DNA of 64,000 nt from Hanleya hanleyi. Lineage: Eukaryota > Mollusca > Polyplacophora > Lepidopleurida > Hanleyidae. This document shows positions 56,497 through 64,000 of this stretch, in pieces; the first letter of the stretch is position 1, and each line of letters begins with the position of its first letter. The stretch covers positions 102,476 to 166,475 of the forward strand of contig JAVTVY010039197.1 of the NCBI GenBank assembly GCA_036873755.1, in the 5' to 3' direction. The position numbers were made by a program, and so were the translations under genes. The notes beneath the pieces were generated by a model. The model had not been told where the DNA came from and searched no databases. It saw only the letters and a list, made by a program, of their open reading frames with translations.

Positions 56497-57757
56497 TTAG
56501 GTGGCAAAGTCACACAGGACGTTGCGCGCCTTGTCCACTTGAATGATGTTGTCAAACTCGGCGTAGCAGATCACATTGACGGTGGTCCCGAGGGCTCGTG
56601 CAAAGTGGATTTCCAACCGTAAATTGCCTTGCTTGGCCAGGGCCAGCTGATGGTCGTTCTCTAAGGTGGGGGTCAGATCGAAACAGAACAACGTGTATCC
56701 GTTCGCGTAGTCCTCCCGACTGATCATATTCCCTTCGTCCTGGTTGATTTGACCGGTGGCTGTAAACAGGCTCTGATAGGCTCGAATGAAATTCCTGCGC
56801 CCAAAGTTCGGTGTTAAGGCCATGGCTGGGACCCGTTGTCCATCCACATGCAGGGCCACAAAATTGATGCCGAAATGTTTGAAGTCAAACGGATTCTCTG
56901 GGTAGGCTCCGCTGAAACTGATATTTTCCGCACAGGCCAGGATCAATCGCTTGGGTAGTTCCCCCAGGAACAGGTTTTCTTTGTTGGCGCTCATATTTTC
57001 AGCAGGCACAGAGAACACTTTGGTTTGTACACGTCGGGTAGGGTACTGGGCTGGTTTTGTTTCCAAGGCTTTCATGTGTCCCAATTGAACGGCTGGATTC
57101 GGTTTCACTTTTCGGACATACAGGACTGTGTCTTGGATGACAATCTGATAGTCAGCTGCATACCCATCTACGTTAGTGGCCATCAAGGCGAAGATCGGAG
57201 GCGCCCGTATCAGTCGGATTTTGATGGGGATCTTGTTCAAGAGGTACCGGTATTGCATGAAAATGTCTGCGTGTAGTCGACCCATGAGACCCACCGAGGC
57301 GCCGTTCGCAGTGAAAGCCTTCCGTTTGTTATATCCTTCATTGCCCACCGTGTCCATGTGCTCGGCTGTGTCCTGGTAGAATGAAGCGGCTGTCAGCTGA
57401 GATTTTTTAGCCTCTCGTCCATACGACAACAGTGTCTCGATGTAGGTTCGATAGGGGTACGTGTTGGTCGAGTCACTGCAGCCAGAGATTCGTCGGGCCC
57501 ACCGTTGCAGCTTGGATGATTCTGGACCCATCCCCATTGACGATCTTGGCTTTCACATACAAGTACGTATGGGCTAAATCCACATAGGCCGTATCCGCAT
57601 TACTGATGGTGAACTCGATGGGCCCTGTTTCGTTGATGCTGGAGAGCGGGAGATGCTCCACCCATAATCCATGTTCGGCACTGGTATGTGTGGGCAGCAC
57701 GGTCCACAAATCAAATTCACTGTTGGTGGAGGGGCAGGGGCGTGGATCAAGGACATG
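56497..57757 (-). pseudogene. Polinton major capsid protein, copy 2
   Basis: The C-terminal ~325 codons are continuous (YIETLLSYGREAKKSQL through DNIIQVDKARNVLCDFAT). The N-terminal part is broken: a ~55-bp deletion near 57475 removes the SMFQQVDIFL region, and the start is out of frame near 57730. Otherwise as the copy at 36295-37598. Confidence 0.85.
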
Positions 57758-57758
57758 T

Positions 57759-58162
57759 TTAAGAAAAGATATCCTGGGTCTTCGATGTGCGTCGTCGCTG
57801 GGTCGATCGTCGACTGGTGCGTGGTCTCGGTGGTGTACGTCTTTTATTCCCTACGGTGCGTTGTGCTTTGGCCACCAACACGCCTCCCGCTTCTTTGGCC
57901 CGCCGTTTCAAGGCTTCTTTGGGTGCCGTACCCCCCAAGACATCACCGGCCACTTGCAGTCCACCGCGTACCGCTTGTTTGCCGATTGCTTTCACCCCAC
58001 GCGTCACCAAGGGCAGGAACGTTTTCACGATACTCCCGAGTATGTTCCCCAGCCCATGTCCTCGTTGCATGCGTGCACCATTAAAGACGGGACGGCCACC
58101 CCGGCCTGTTGGGCATAATAGTCCATATAGCTGCGTGCATCGCACTCGTAAGGGACCTTCAT
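57759..58162 (-). pseudogene. Basic pVI-like protein, copy 2 (frameshift)
   Basis: Same protein as 35888-36292. A one-base loss in a G run near 58108 separates the first ~24 codons from MQRGHGLGNILGS and the basic tail. The start is within TAATG shared with the penton stop. Confidence 0.65.
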
Positions 58163-58902
58163 TATACAAAGTGGGGAGCACGTGCTTGTCGAAAATGAAC
58201 TGTCAGCACCACTTTTCCTCTTTCGAATGCCACTGGTCGTCCCGTGTCATCTCTTATATCCACCGTGATGTCGTACGGGTAGGTAGAGCATGTGAGTGAA
58301 ACTGTGGGTGACTTGATCTCCATACGTCTTTTTAATGGGGATCGCCCGTAACAGAGGTGTGTTGATATCGCCCACGATGGGGTTGTCGAGTCCGTACATA
58401 CCCGACTTCATATCCATCGGGATCTGGCCATGGTCCTCGGATGGACCCGTGTAGGTCGCGTGAGCGAGACCCAGCATTTGCTGTAGGATAGGACACTCAC
58501 GTTGGCGGTGAGGAGGATCTGTGCCTTGTCGTTGTGTGCGTTGTAATCGAAGTCCACGTGATTCTTGAAGGGAAAGGATTTGATGGGTTTTGAAACATTC
58601 ATGACCTCCCGTAGAGCCTTATAATGCAACAGTCTTGTCAGCCCCTGCATGAACTCCTTGGAGGTATCGTATTGGCCTTCGGGGAGGGTGAGTCGGGTGT
58701 TTTTGCCTTCGTAGGTCACCTCGTCCCACACTTCATTGGCTCGCACGTTGTACCACGAGTAAGGGTATTGCATATCCACGAGGCCACATTCTCACCGTCC
58801 AGGTAAATGCAACGGTTGCGGTAACTGGGTGACGTACTTGGCCAAGGTGTTGTCAGGAAACACATCCAGCGAAGTGTTACTGGGTAGGGTGAGGTAAAAC
58901 AT
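58162..58902 (-). pseudogene. Penton-like minor capsid protein, copy 2
   Basis: It starts MFYLTLPSN and ends with ARAPHFV. Lesions are an in-frame TGA near 58788, a frame break near 58480-58490 and a small deletion with frameshift near 58272. These differ from the lesions of copy 1. Confidence 0.75.
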
Positions 58903-58935
58903 GGCGACTGAGCTGTCCTGCTGCTGCTGTTGGTT

Positions 58936-59742
58936 TTAATAGGTGTGCCAGGCCTTGGGCGGTTGTGTCCGGCGTCGTGATCGTCGCGGTGACTTGCTAC
59001 GTGTCACGGCTCTGGAGATGTGGGGTGTCTTGATCAAGGGTGGTTTTTTAAAGTCCTGAAAAGAAGGTGCCCGTTGTGGTGGTGTTTTGGGGGGTGACTC
59101 CGGTTCCCACTCGGCTTTCCAAGAAGGTAGTGGGCCACTCGGCGATTGCTGGGTCCGCTGCATCCAGGCCCAGCGCTGGGGATTCCCCACCAATTCCTGC
59201 GGTACATGCATGTCTTTCAAGCCTTGAGCGAAGACCACCCATCCTCGAGGATCTGTGTGCGACCTGCGTTGACGCATCAGGTCATTCACTAAATCCGTCA
59301 TGTGGGTCCCGGGGACCACCTGATTCTGTACCAGGAGTTCGCCTTTATCATTCCAAGTCATGTTAGGATTCTGTTTCATCCGTTGTAATACCAGGCCAGC
59401 TTGTTTCTTAAACGATGCAGGTACACTCTTCAGCACTTCGTCTTCGACCCACTGTGGGGCTGTGGGTGATACCCCTGGTAATGGCGGCTGTTGGAGCGGT
59501 GCTGAGGTCGGCGGTGTGTCACGTGGTGGTGCTGCGGTAGAGAGGGTTTTGTATTGGTCCATGAACGTCATGTATCGTTGAAGCGTCTCATTGTACCGTT
59601 GTACTTTCTCACTGTCGCTTAACCCCGGTCTTTGTAAGATCTGTTGCATCTCTTCATCGAGGGTGTTTATGGTCTTCACCGTAGGTGGGACAGGGTAGGG
59701 CGATTGGAGGTTTTGAAGGAACCGTGGTTCGACGAGGACCAT
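58936..59742 (-). CDS. Polinton protein of unknown function (LVEPRFL family), intact
   Basis: 268 residues from the ATG of MVLVEPRFLQNL; a longer start at 59778 is open, but overlaps the previous gene and is not conserved. Domains: N-terminal helical half with SDSEKVQRYNETLQRYMTF, a Pro-rich linker, a C-terminal domain (ASFKKQAGLVLQRMKQNP; MTWNDKGELL; HMTDLVNDLMRQRR; VPQELVGNPQRWAWM), and an Arg/Ser-rich tail. Conserved across animal Polintons; function unknown. Confidence 0.7.
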   Translation of the reverse strand: MVLVEPRFLQNLQSPYPVPPTVKTINTLDEEMQQILQRPGLSDSEKVQRYNETLQRYMTFMDQYKTLSTAAPPRDTPPTSAPLQQPPLPGVSPTAPQWVEDEVLKSVPASFKKQAGLVLQRMKQNPNMTWNDKGELLVQNQVVPGTHMTDLVNDLMRQRRSHTDPRGWVVFAQGLKDMHVPQELVGNPQRWAWMQRTQQSPSGPLPSWKAEWEPESPPKTPPQRAPSFQDFKKPPLIKTPHISRAVTRSKSPRRSRRRTQPPKAWHTY

Positions 59743-59755
59743 TTTTTCGTGTGGT

Positions 59756-60101
59756 TCATTGTCGGCCGAAGAGTCCACCCAATACTGGACCCAACACGGA
59801 AGCGGCCAACGGTGCTAAGATGGCCCCGAGAAAGCCGCCTTTCTGTAACACCTTTTTCTTTTGTGTTTGAGAGACTCGCTTTTGGGCTAGGGTTCGGAGA
59901 CCTGTCTTATGCTTGGTCAACTTGGGTCTTCTGAGCCGGAGTCAGTGGTACGTTGCCTTTTAACAGGTTGTACCCGATCTCGCACAGACAGCGTACAATA
60001 TCAGGGTCCGCACCGCGTACAATGGTTCGGACCAACTCGGGTGGGGCCGTCTTCAATACACGGAGCGTCTGGGCGTGCTTCCGTACTCGCGCAGACATCA
60101 T
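59756..60101 (-). pseudogene. Small basic protein with LLKGNVPLTPAQK, copy 2 (frameshift)
   Basis: N-terminus MMSARVRKHAQTLRVLKTA and LLKGNVPLTPAQK are intact. An extra C near 59925 shifts the frame before the hydrophobic GGFLGA tail. Confidence 0.6.
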
Positions 60102-60189
60102 GTACAACTAATGCTAGAACTCACAACTCTGCTCTTTTTATCTACCTCAGAGAACACAGACAAAGTCAACCATGCTGTGGTATTAATTC

Positions 60190-60245
60190 TTTTTATTATC
60201 CCCATCATCAAACACACACTCCAGCTGGGGGAGCCACTGTGGGTG
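60190..60245 (-). terminator. Conserved 3'-end hairpin, copy 2
   Basis: Reverse complement of the element at 33795-33855, with the same GGCTCCCCCAGCTGGAGTG and GGGGATAATAAAA. Confidence 0.55.
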
Positions 60246-60253
60246 TGTTTACA

Positions 60254-60857
60254 TTATTTTTGCATGTACACGTGGTGGGTCTCTCCGGGAAAGATGCCGG
60301 TCCGTAGTCGAAGGTGGGCGGGGGTGGCTTGCTTGAGGTCGAAGAGCATATACCCGTGCTGAGGGGTTGTCGCATCTTTGAAGGCTTCCAAACGGTGTGC
60401 GGCCGGGATACATCTGTCTCGCCAGGTGCAGCAGTTGAGTGGTATCTCTCGGGTTTTTGAAGACCACCAGGTAGTGGGCATTTAAGCTGATGTTCCTATG
60501 TTCTTTGTTTTTACTGAACAAATTCTGCACAATGTAGATGATGCTGAGCCGTCGATGATGGCTGCCTTTGGTAAAGAGTTGGGTGACCCGCGCATCCGTC
60601 TCCGTCATGAGATCATCCAGAACCACCAAGGTGTCGGGTTCCAAATCGGCCAGGTTAGGTAGGCCTTCCACGAACGTGATGTGGGGCATTGCTGCATACG
60701 CTGCCTGCCATTCTCCGTCACACCACACGACTCGGGCAATGGGTGGGGTGATCATGCTGTCGGCGTGTTGAAGGAGCTTCCTGACGAAGTGCGTTTTGCC
60801 GGAGCCCGTCGGTCCTGCGATGACGCAAGTGAAGGGATGCTGCCACCGAGGGTCCAT
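60254..60857 (-). pseudogene. Polinton packaging ATPase, copy 2 (late frameshift)
   Basis: Start MDPRWQHPFTCVIAGPTGSG with the Walker A motif GPTGSGKT at residues 15-22, then Walker B LVVLDDLM near residue 79 and an IIYIVQNLF sensor-like strand. The frame breaks near 60395 (four bases shorter than copy 1); the family C-terminus IFPGETHHV is in another frame to 60254. The only copy with both Walker motifs. A32/FtsK-type genome packaging motor. Confidence 0.85.
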
Positions 60858-61351
60858 GGTTCGAGCTGTATGCGCTTTCGTGGTAACCCGCTCTTGTAAA
60901 TTTGGTACGAGTGAACTGGAGTGGTGGTGGTGGGTACAACGTCGGTCGTCGTTGTCTGTTCACTGTGAGTGATGATGGTGGTTGGTATAACGTCGGTCGT
61001 CGTTGTCTGTTCACTGTGAGGGATGAAATTCCGTGGGTTTTCAGACGTAGTGGGTGTTCTTGGTGTAGGTGTGGGCTGTTTACTTGGTGTGGAGCTCGAT
61101 GTGGCTTGTACACGGGGTGTGGTGGTGGTGATGTCTGGGCTCGATACGGGGTTGACTGGTGCTATCTGTAGACTGGTTTGACTGGTGGCTGGTGTTCTAA
61201 GTTGGTTAAGTAGCGTGCTGACATAGGCTACGTCGTAAAACACACCTCCGTACAACACACTCAGCAGGGTTAGCACTATCATCACAAAGCCCACTTGCGC
61301 TTTGCGCGTTTTGGGAGACGCTGTGTTCAGAGGCAGCTGCTGTTTGTCCAT
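60752..61351 (-). CDS. Membrane protein with Thr-rich repeated tail, copy 2
   Basis: 199 residues. Basic N-terminus, one TM segment (VGFVMIVLTLLSVLYGGVF), then a Ser/Thr/Pro-rich tail containing two repeats of HSEQTTTTDV. The last ~35 codons overlap the ATPase start in another frame, so the true end is uncertain. A stalk or anchor protein of the particle is a guess. Copy 1 has one repeat. Confidence 0.55.
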   Translation of the reverse strand: MDKQQLPLNTASPKTRKAQVGFVMIVLTLLSVLYGGVFYDVAYVSTLLNQLRTPATSQTSLQIAPVNPVSSPDITTTTPRVQATSSSTPSKQPTPTPRTPTTSENPRNFIPHSEQTTTTDVIPTTIITHSEQTTTTDVVPTTTTPVHSYQIYKSGLPRKRIQLEPWTLGGSIPSLASSQDRRAPAKRTSSGSSFNTPTA

Positions 61352-61401
61352 AGCACTGTGGTCGAACGTGGAATGAAGGATGACGGCAGTGTTGTCTGGC
61401 T

Positions 61402-62475
61402 TTATAGTCGTTTCATCTGATTGGAAGCGACCCAGGAATTGCAGGAACTGGGCCAGCCTTGCCATTTGACGAAATGAAACAGTTTGCCACGTCGACGTTC
61501 CGTTTTCAAAATCTACTCCACCGTGTAGTAGTCTTACTGTCTTTTTACGACAGGCTGTAATTCCATCTCGTAAAACGTCCCTAGCAACGGTTCCCCTTGA
61601 AGATCTTCCAGTTCATAGACTCGCTGCTGTCGCGGTAGGCGCCGTTCAATCAGGAAGTGCTCATCGCTCCAGTTGGGCAAGAAACTTTTCTCAAATTGAC
61701 CTTTGACTTTACTGATCCGTACAGGGTCCCCGACCTTGTACACCTCCTTCGTCGTTCGCTGCGATTGCCGGGGATACAAGACACGCCGGACTTGGGCTTC
61801 ATTGCGTTGGGTCACGGTAAAAGGGGGTCTCTCTATACTCCGGTGATAGGCTCGATTGTAACCACTCACAAGTTTCGGGAGAACATCGATGTACCGCCTT
61901 TTATTCTTATAGGTGAAATATTTATACATGCGGCCTTTGAATGTCCTGTAGAACCTTTCCACCACGGAAACCTTGGTCTCGTTGTACGTATGGAAGATAA
62001 ACACCTTCTTGGCTTTCAGAAACTGTTGGAACGGTCTGTTGAGGAATTCCGTGCCTTCGTCGGTTTGCAAATAGATGGGTTTGCGCCCGGTCTTGAAGAT
62101 GTCCTTGAACGCCGCTACGAGATTCGCCTCCGTTTTCGTCCGGATGGGTACCACTCACGCATACTTCGACAGGATATCAATGCCCGTCAAGATATACCGA
62201 TTCCCATCGTTGTGTTTGGCAAAGGCGCTCATATCGACCAAATCCGCTTGCCATTGGGCATCTAGTCCTCCCACGATAACCCGGTTCCGTAAAAAATGGC
62301 GACGGGCAGTTCGATGTAAGGTATAGGTATCTTGTTTTCTTAACCAATCTCGGACTTGAGCACGTTGTATCCCCTAGGGTTTGGCTGCTCGATAGAGAGC
62401 CGTCAATGCACTATAGGCCGCCGGACTGTCGGGACTGTAGTATAAGTTATCCAACACCTTCTCCCAGCTCTTCAT
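61402..62475 (-). pseudogene. Polinton integrase with chromodomain, copy 2
   Basis: ATG 62475. All three DDE positions can be read: WQADLVDM, LQTDEGTEFLN and VSVVERFYRTFKG. Four in-frame stops interrupt it (near 62376, 62156, 61534 and 61513), all of the type expected from C-to-T or G-to-A change. The chromodomain (KLFHFVKWQGWP) follows. The stop lies within the next gene's TATA box. Confidence 0.85.
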
Positions 62476-62502
62476 GGTGACAAATGATGATGGACCCTGG
62501 CT

Positions 62503-62978
62503 CTATCGTTTATTTATAACGGGTATATCTTGGGCCGAAGTTTCTTTCTGATTTTCTTCGTTGGCTTCTGCCAGCACATTGCCCATGGTAAATGACCAGT
62601 CCAACTCGTCTGATGACCGCTTGATAAGCACTTGATCCACATCTACCACGGCATCTTCCAATGCAGACCATAGATCAGGGTGAAGGGTAAAATGCACTGT
62701 ACCCCATCTAGCCGAGCCAATTGAGCAAAGAAAGGGCCGCGTCGGATGTACACATCGTGACACAAGTGGATGAGGTCGCCGTCCAGTTCAGCAGACAACA
62801 CCCGTTTGAATTTGGTCCAGCCCTCCTGGGACAGACGAATGTGGGCCGGGCACGGTTGTGTAGGGTCTGCATCACAGATGTCTCCCACCTCCTCCATGAT
62901 ATCGACCTTACCCGCATAAACGTGGAGGAAAACCTCGGGGGTCAAGCTGAGATACGCCAGTATTATATGCTCCGTCAT
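62503..62978 (-). pseudogene. Third-gene protein, copy 2 (frameshift in a G run)
   Basis: Open from MTEHIILAYLSL to the G run near 62702, then continues in another frame (TVHFTLHPDLWSALEDAVVD) to TAG 62503. Paralogue of the next gene upstream; PC4-like pattern as in copy 1. Confidence 0.5.
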
Positions 62979-63020
62979 GGTCAGTACGTGAATGATACCA
63001 GATTTGAGTGTCTCTCGTAT

Positions 63021-63551
63021 TTATAGGGAGAACCCCGTGAGATCAAAGGATCGGGTGGTCATGTCACCGAGTCTAGCCGGGTAATCAATGGCATCGTCGT
63101 CTGTCTCCGCTTCATTGCTAGAAATTTGTTCATTGGGTTCTGCCGCCGCTTCTCTCAGGGCACGAGCCCACTCCAACTCGTCTGATGATCGCTCGTCCGG
63201 TGTAAACAGCTGGTCCACAATAGGCACCACTTTCTCGAAGGCTGTCCACAGATCGGGGTCTAGGGTGAAGCCTCGCGGAGGGTCTTGGTAACGGCCCAGG
63301 CGTGGGAAGAAGGGTCCACGGTGTACGTAGGTGGCATTGTCTATGTGGATGAGGTTACCGTCGAGCTCACCACTCAACACCCGTCTAAATTTGGTCCAGC
63401 CGTCACGGTGTAGCGTAACCGTATTCGATACGGTCTCAGCGCGCGACCAGCAAACATTTCCACGGTCTTCCACGAGGATGACTTTATCTTCATAGACGTG
63501 TAACCCCACCCGGGGTGTAAGGGGAAGGATGGCTCGTAGAACTGGTGACAT
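63021..63551 (-). CDS. Second-gene protein, PC4-like, intact
   Basis: 176 residues, ATG 63551 to TAA inside a TATAAATA box. VGLHVYEDKVILVEDRGNVC, TVTLHRDGWTKFRRVL, NATYVHRGPFFPRLG, FTLDPDLWTAFEKVVPIVDQ, then an acidic tail (NEAETDDDAID). The open frame supports that this is a real gene. Similarity to PC4/p15 ssDNA-binding proteins is a pattern-level inference. Confidence 0.55.
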   Translation of the reverse strand: MSPVLRAILPLTPRVGLHVYEDKVILVEDRGNVCWSRAETVSNTVTLHRDGWTKFRRVLSGELDGNLIHIDNATYVHRGPFFPRLGRYQDPPRGFTLDPDLWTAFEKVVPIVDQLFTPDERSSDELEWARALREAAAEPNEQISSNEAETDDDAIDYPARLGDMTTRSFDLTGFSL

Positions 63552-63701
63552 CGTTCACCCAATGATGAACGGTGACTGACACACCCTCTGACTGTCTCTC
63601 GTATTTATGGTCAGGTCCCTCGGTGACATGGTTGATCCAATGACGAACGGTGAATGACGCACACTGTGTCTGACCCTCGTATTTATGTTGAGGTCCCACT
63701 G

Positions 63702-64000
63702 TCAATGCCACAGCGTCAGGGTCAATACGGCACAGACCATTACTAGGCCAACCAGCCGTCGCTGGTTGCGGCGTGAGCGCTCGTGGTCCATAGCCCGAGC
63801 ATCAAGGATGGCTGTCATAGTCCAGTAGTGGTGAGTGATGACACCTCCGTGCACTCTGTCGAGGACCGCTTCTGTGAACTCTTTCAGGATCTGGCGTTGC
63901 CCATCGTTGTCGTCGCCATCTGCAAACATGGACGGAACCACTGCTCGGTAACCCGTGAGTGAATTAACCACGGTCGCATGCCGTAAAATGCGAGTCGCAT
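63702..64000 (-). pseudogene. First-gene protein, copy 2, cut by the window edge
   Basis: Same tail-anchored protein as 30453 and 11499. Ends at TGA 63702 after GLVMVCAVLTLTLWH. A small deletion near 63850 changes RVHSMERC to RVHGGV. The start lies outside the window, though most of the frame is present. Confidence 0.5.

Larger units (their letters stand above)
54610..64000 (-). mobile_element. Polinton/Maverick copy 2 (runs off the window)
   Basis: Same gene order as copy 1, on the opposite strand, starting at the protease end with a terminal repeat (54610-55385). No Penelope insertion. The first gene is cut by the window edge, so the PolB-like end cannot be seen. Some genes are better preserved here (unknown-function gene, protease, gene 2), others worse. 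Copies 1 and 2 are tail to tail, about 3.7 kb apart. Confidence 0.85.

Noticed and set aside
1..64000. Bacterial or phage origin of the sequence
   Set aside because: No operons with ribosome-binding sites; instead TATA boxes, AATAAA, splice-like signals, LINE, PLE and Polinton elements.

Overview
The window looks like a mobile-element-rich, non-genic stretch of a metazoan nuclear genome, most likely a marine invertebrate. A mollusc or other lophotrochozoan is a guess; nothing in the sequence fixes the phylum. The eukaryotic signs are TATA boxes, AATAAA signals, spliced-gene signals, LINE, Penelope-like and Polinton elements, and long inverted repeats. I found no confident host protein-coding gene and no rRNA or intact tRNA gene.

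Layout. 1-2.3 kb: no gene, but an 18-bp-period array of nuclear-receptor-like DR1 motifs. 2.49-5.93 kb: a large foldback (arms about 1.7 kb, centre near 4.25 kb). 7.55-13.3 kb: a deletion derivative of a Polinton that keeps only the first gene of the element (11499-11825) between inverted repeat arrays. 15.7-19.5 kb: a 5'-truncated non-LTR retrotransposon (minus strand; endonuclease, reverse transcriptase, RNase H). 19.5-22.1 kb: a second foldback whose left arm is ten units of a ~155-bp satellite carrying the palindrome TGCGCATGCGCA. 22.1-22.3 kb: a fragment encoding a 2A-like peptide. 22315-26509: a 4.2-kb terminal-inverted-repeat element with GCGACG/GACGTCGC arrays at both ends and a 6-bp target duplication (CTGTTG).

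27.2-50.9 kb is Polinton/Maverick copy 1 (+), flanked by ~1-kb inverted repeats. Reading left to right it has a minus-strand zinc-finger/PolB-N-terminus-like gene, a divergent promoter region, then on the plus strand: small tail-anchored protein, two paralogous small proteins, integrase with chromodomain, membrane protein with a Thr/Pro-rich tail, packaging ATPase, small basic hydrophobic-tailed protein, protein of unknown function, penton-like protein, basic pVI-like protein, major capsid protein, adenain-like protease. A tandem Penelope-like element array (37886-48982) sits inside the protease gene; it is itself interrupted by a 937-bp TTAA-flanked piggyBac-type MITE and by a 3.4-kb AT-flanked DNA element that appears to carry a small three-exon gene. 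About 3.7 kb of unclassified sequence separates copy 1 from Polinton copy 2 (54.6 kb to the window end, minus strand), so the two copies lie tail to tail.

How the parts work together. The Polinton genes form a virion morphogenesis and integration set: MCP, penton, protease, ATPase, small core or membrane proteins, integrase. Several genes have their own TATA box, and in at least two cases the stop codon of the upstream gene lies inside the TATA box of the next. No full-length protein-primed DNA polymerase is seen; only a truncated N-terminal-like piece remains. Nearly every gene is broken in both copies by different frameshifts, stops and deletions, so both are decayed relics that can be read against each other. 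The terminal repeats of the Polintons belong to the same repeat family as the foldbacks and satellites, which suggests that much of the window descends from Polinton ends.
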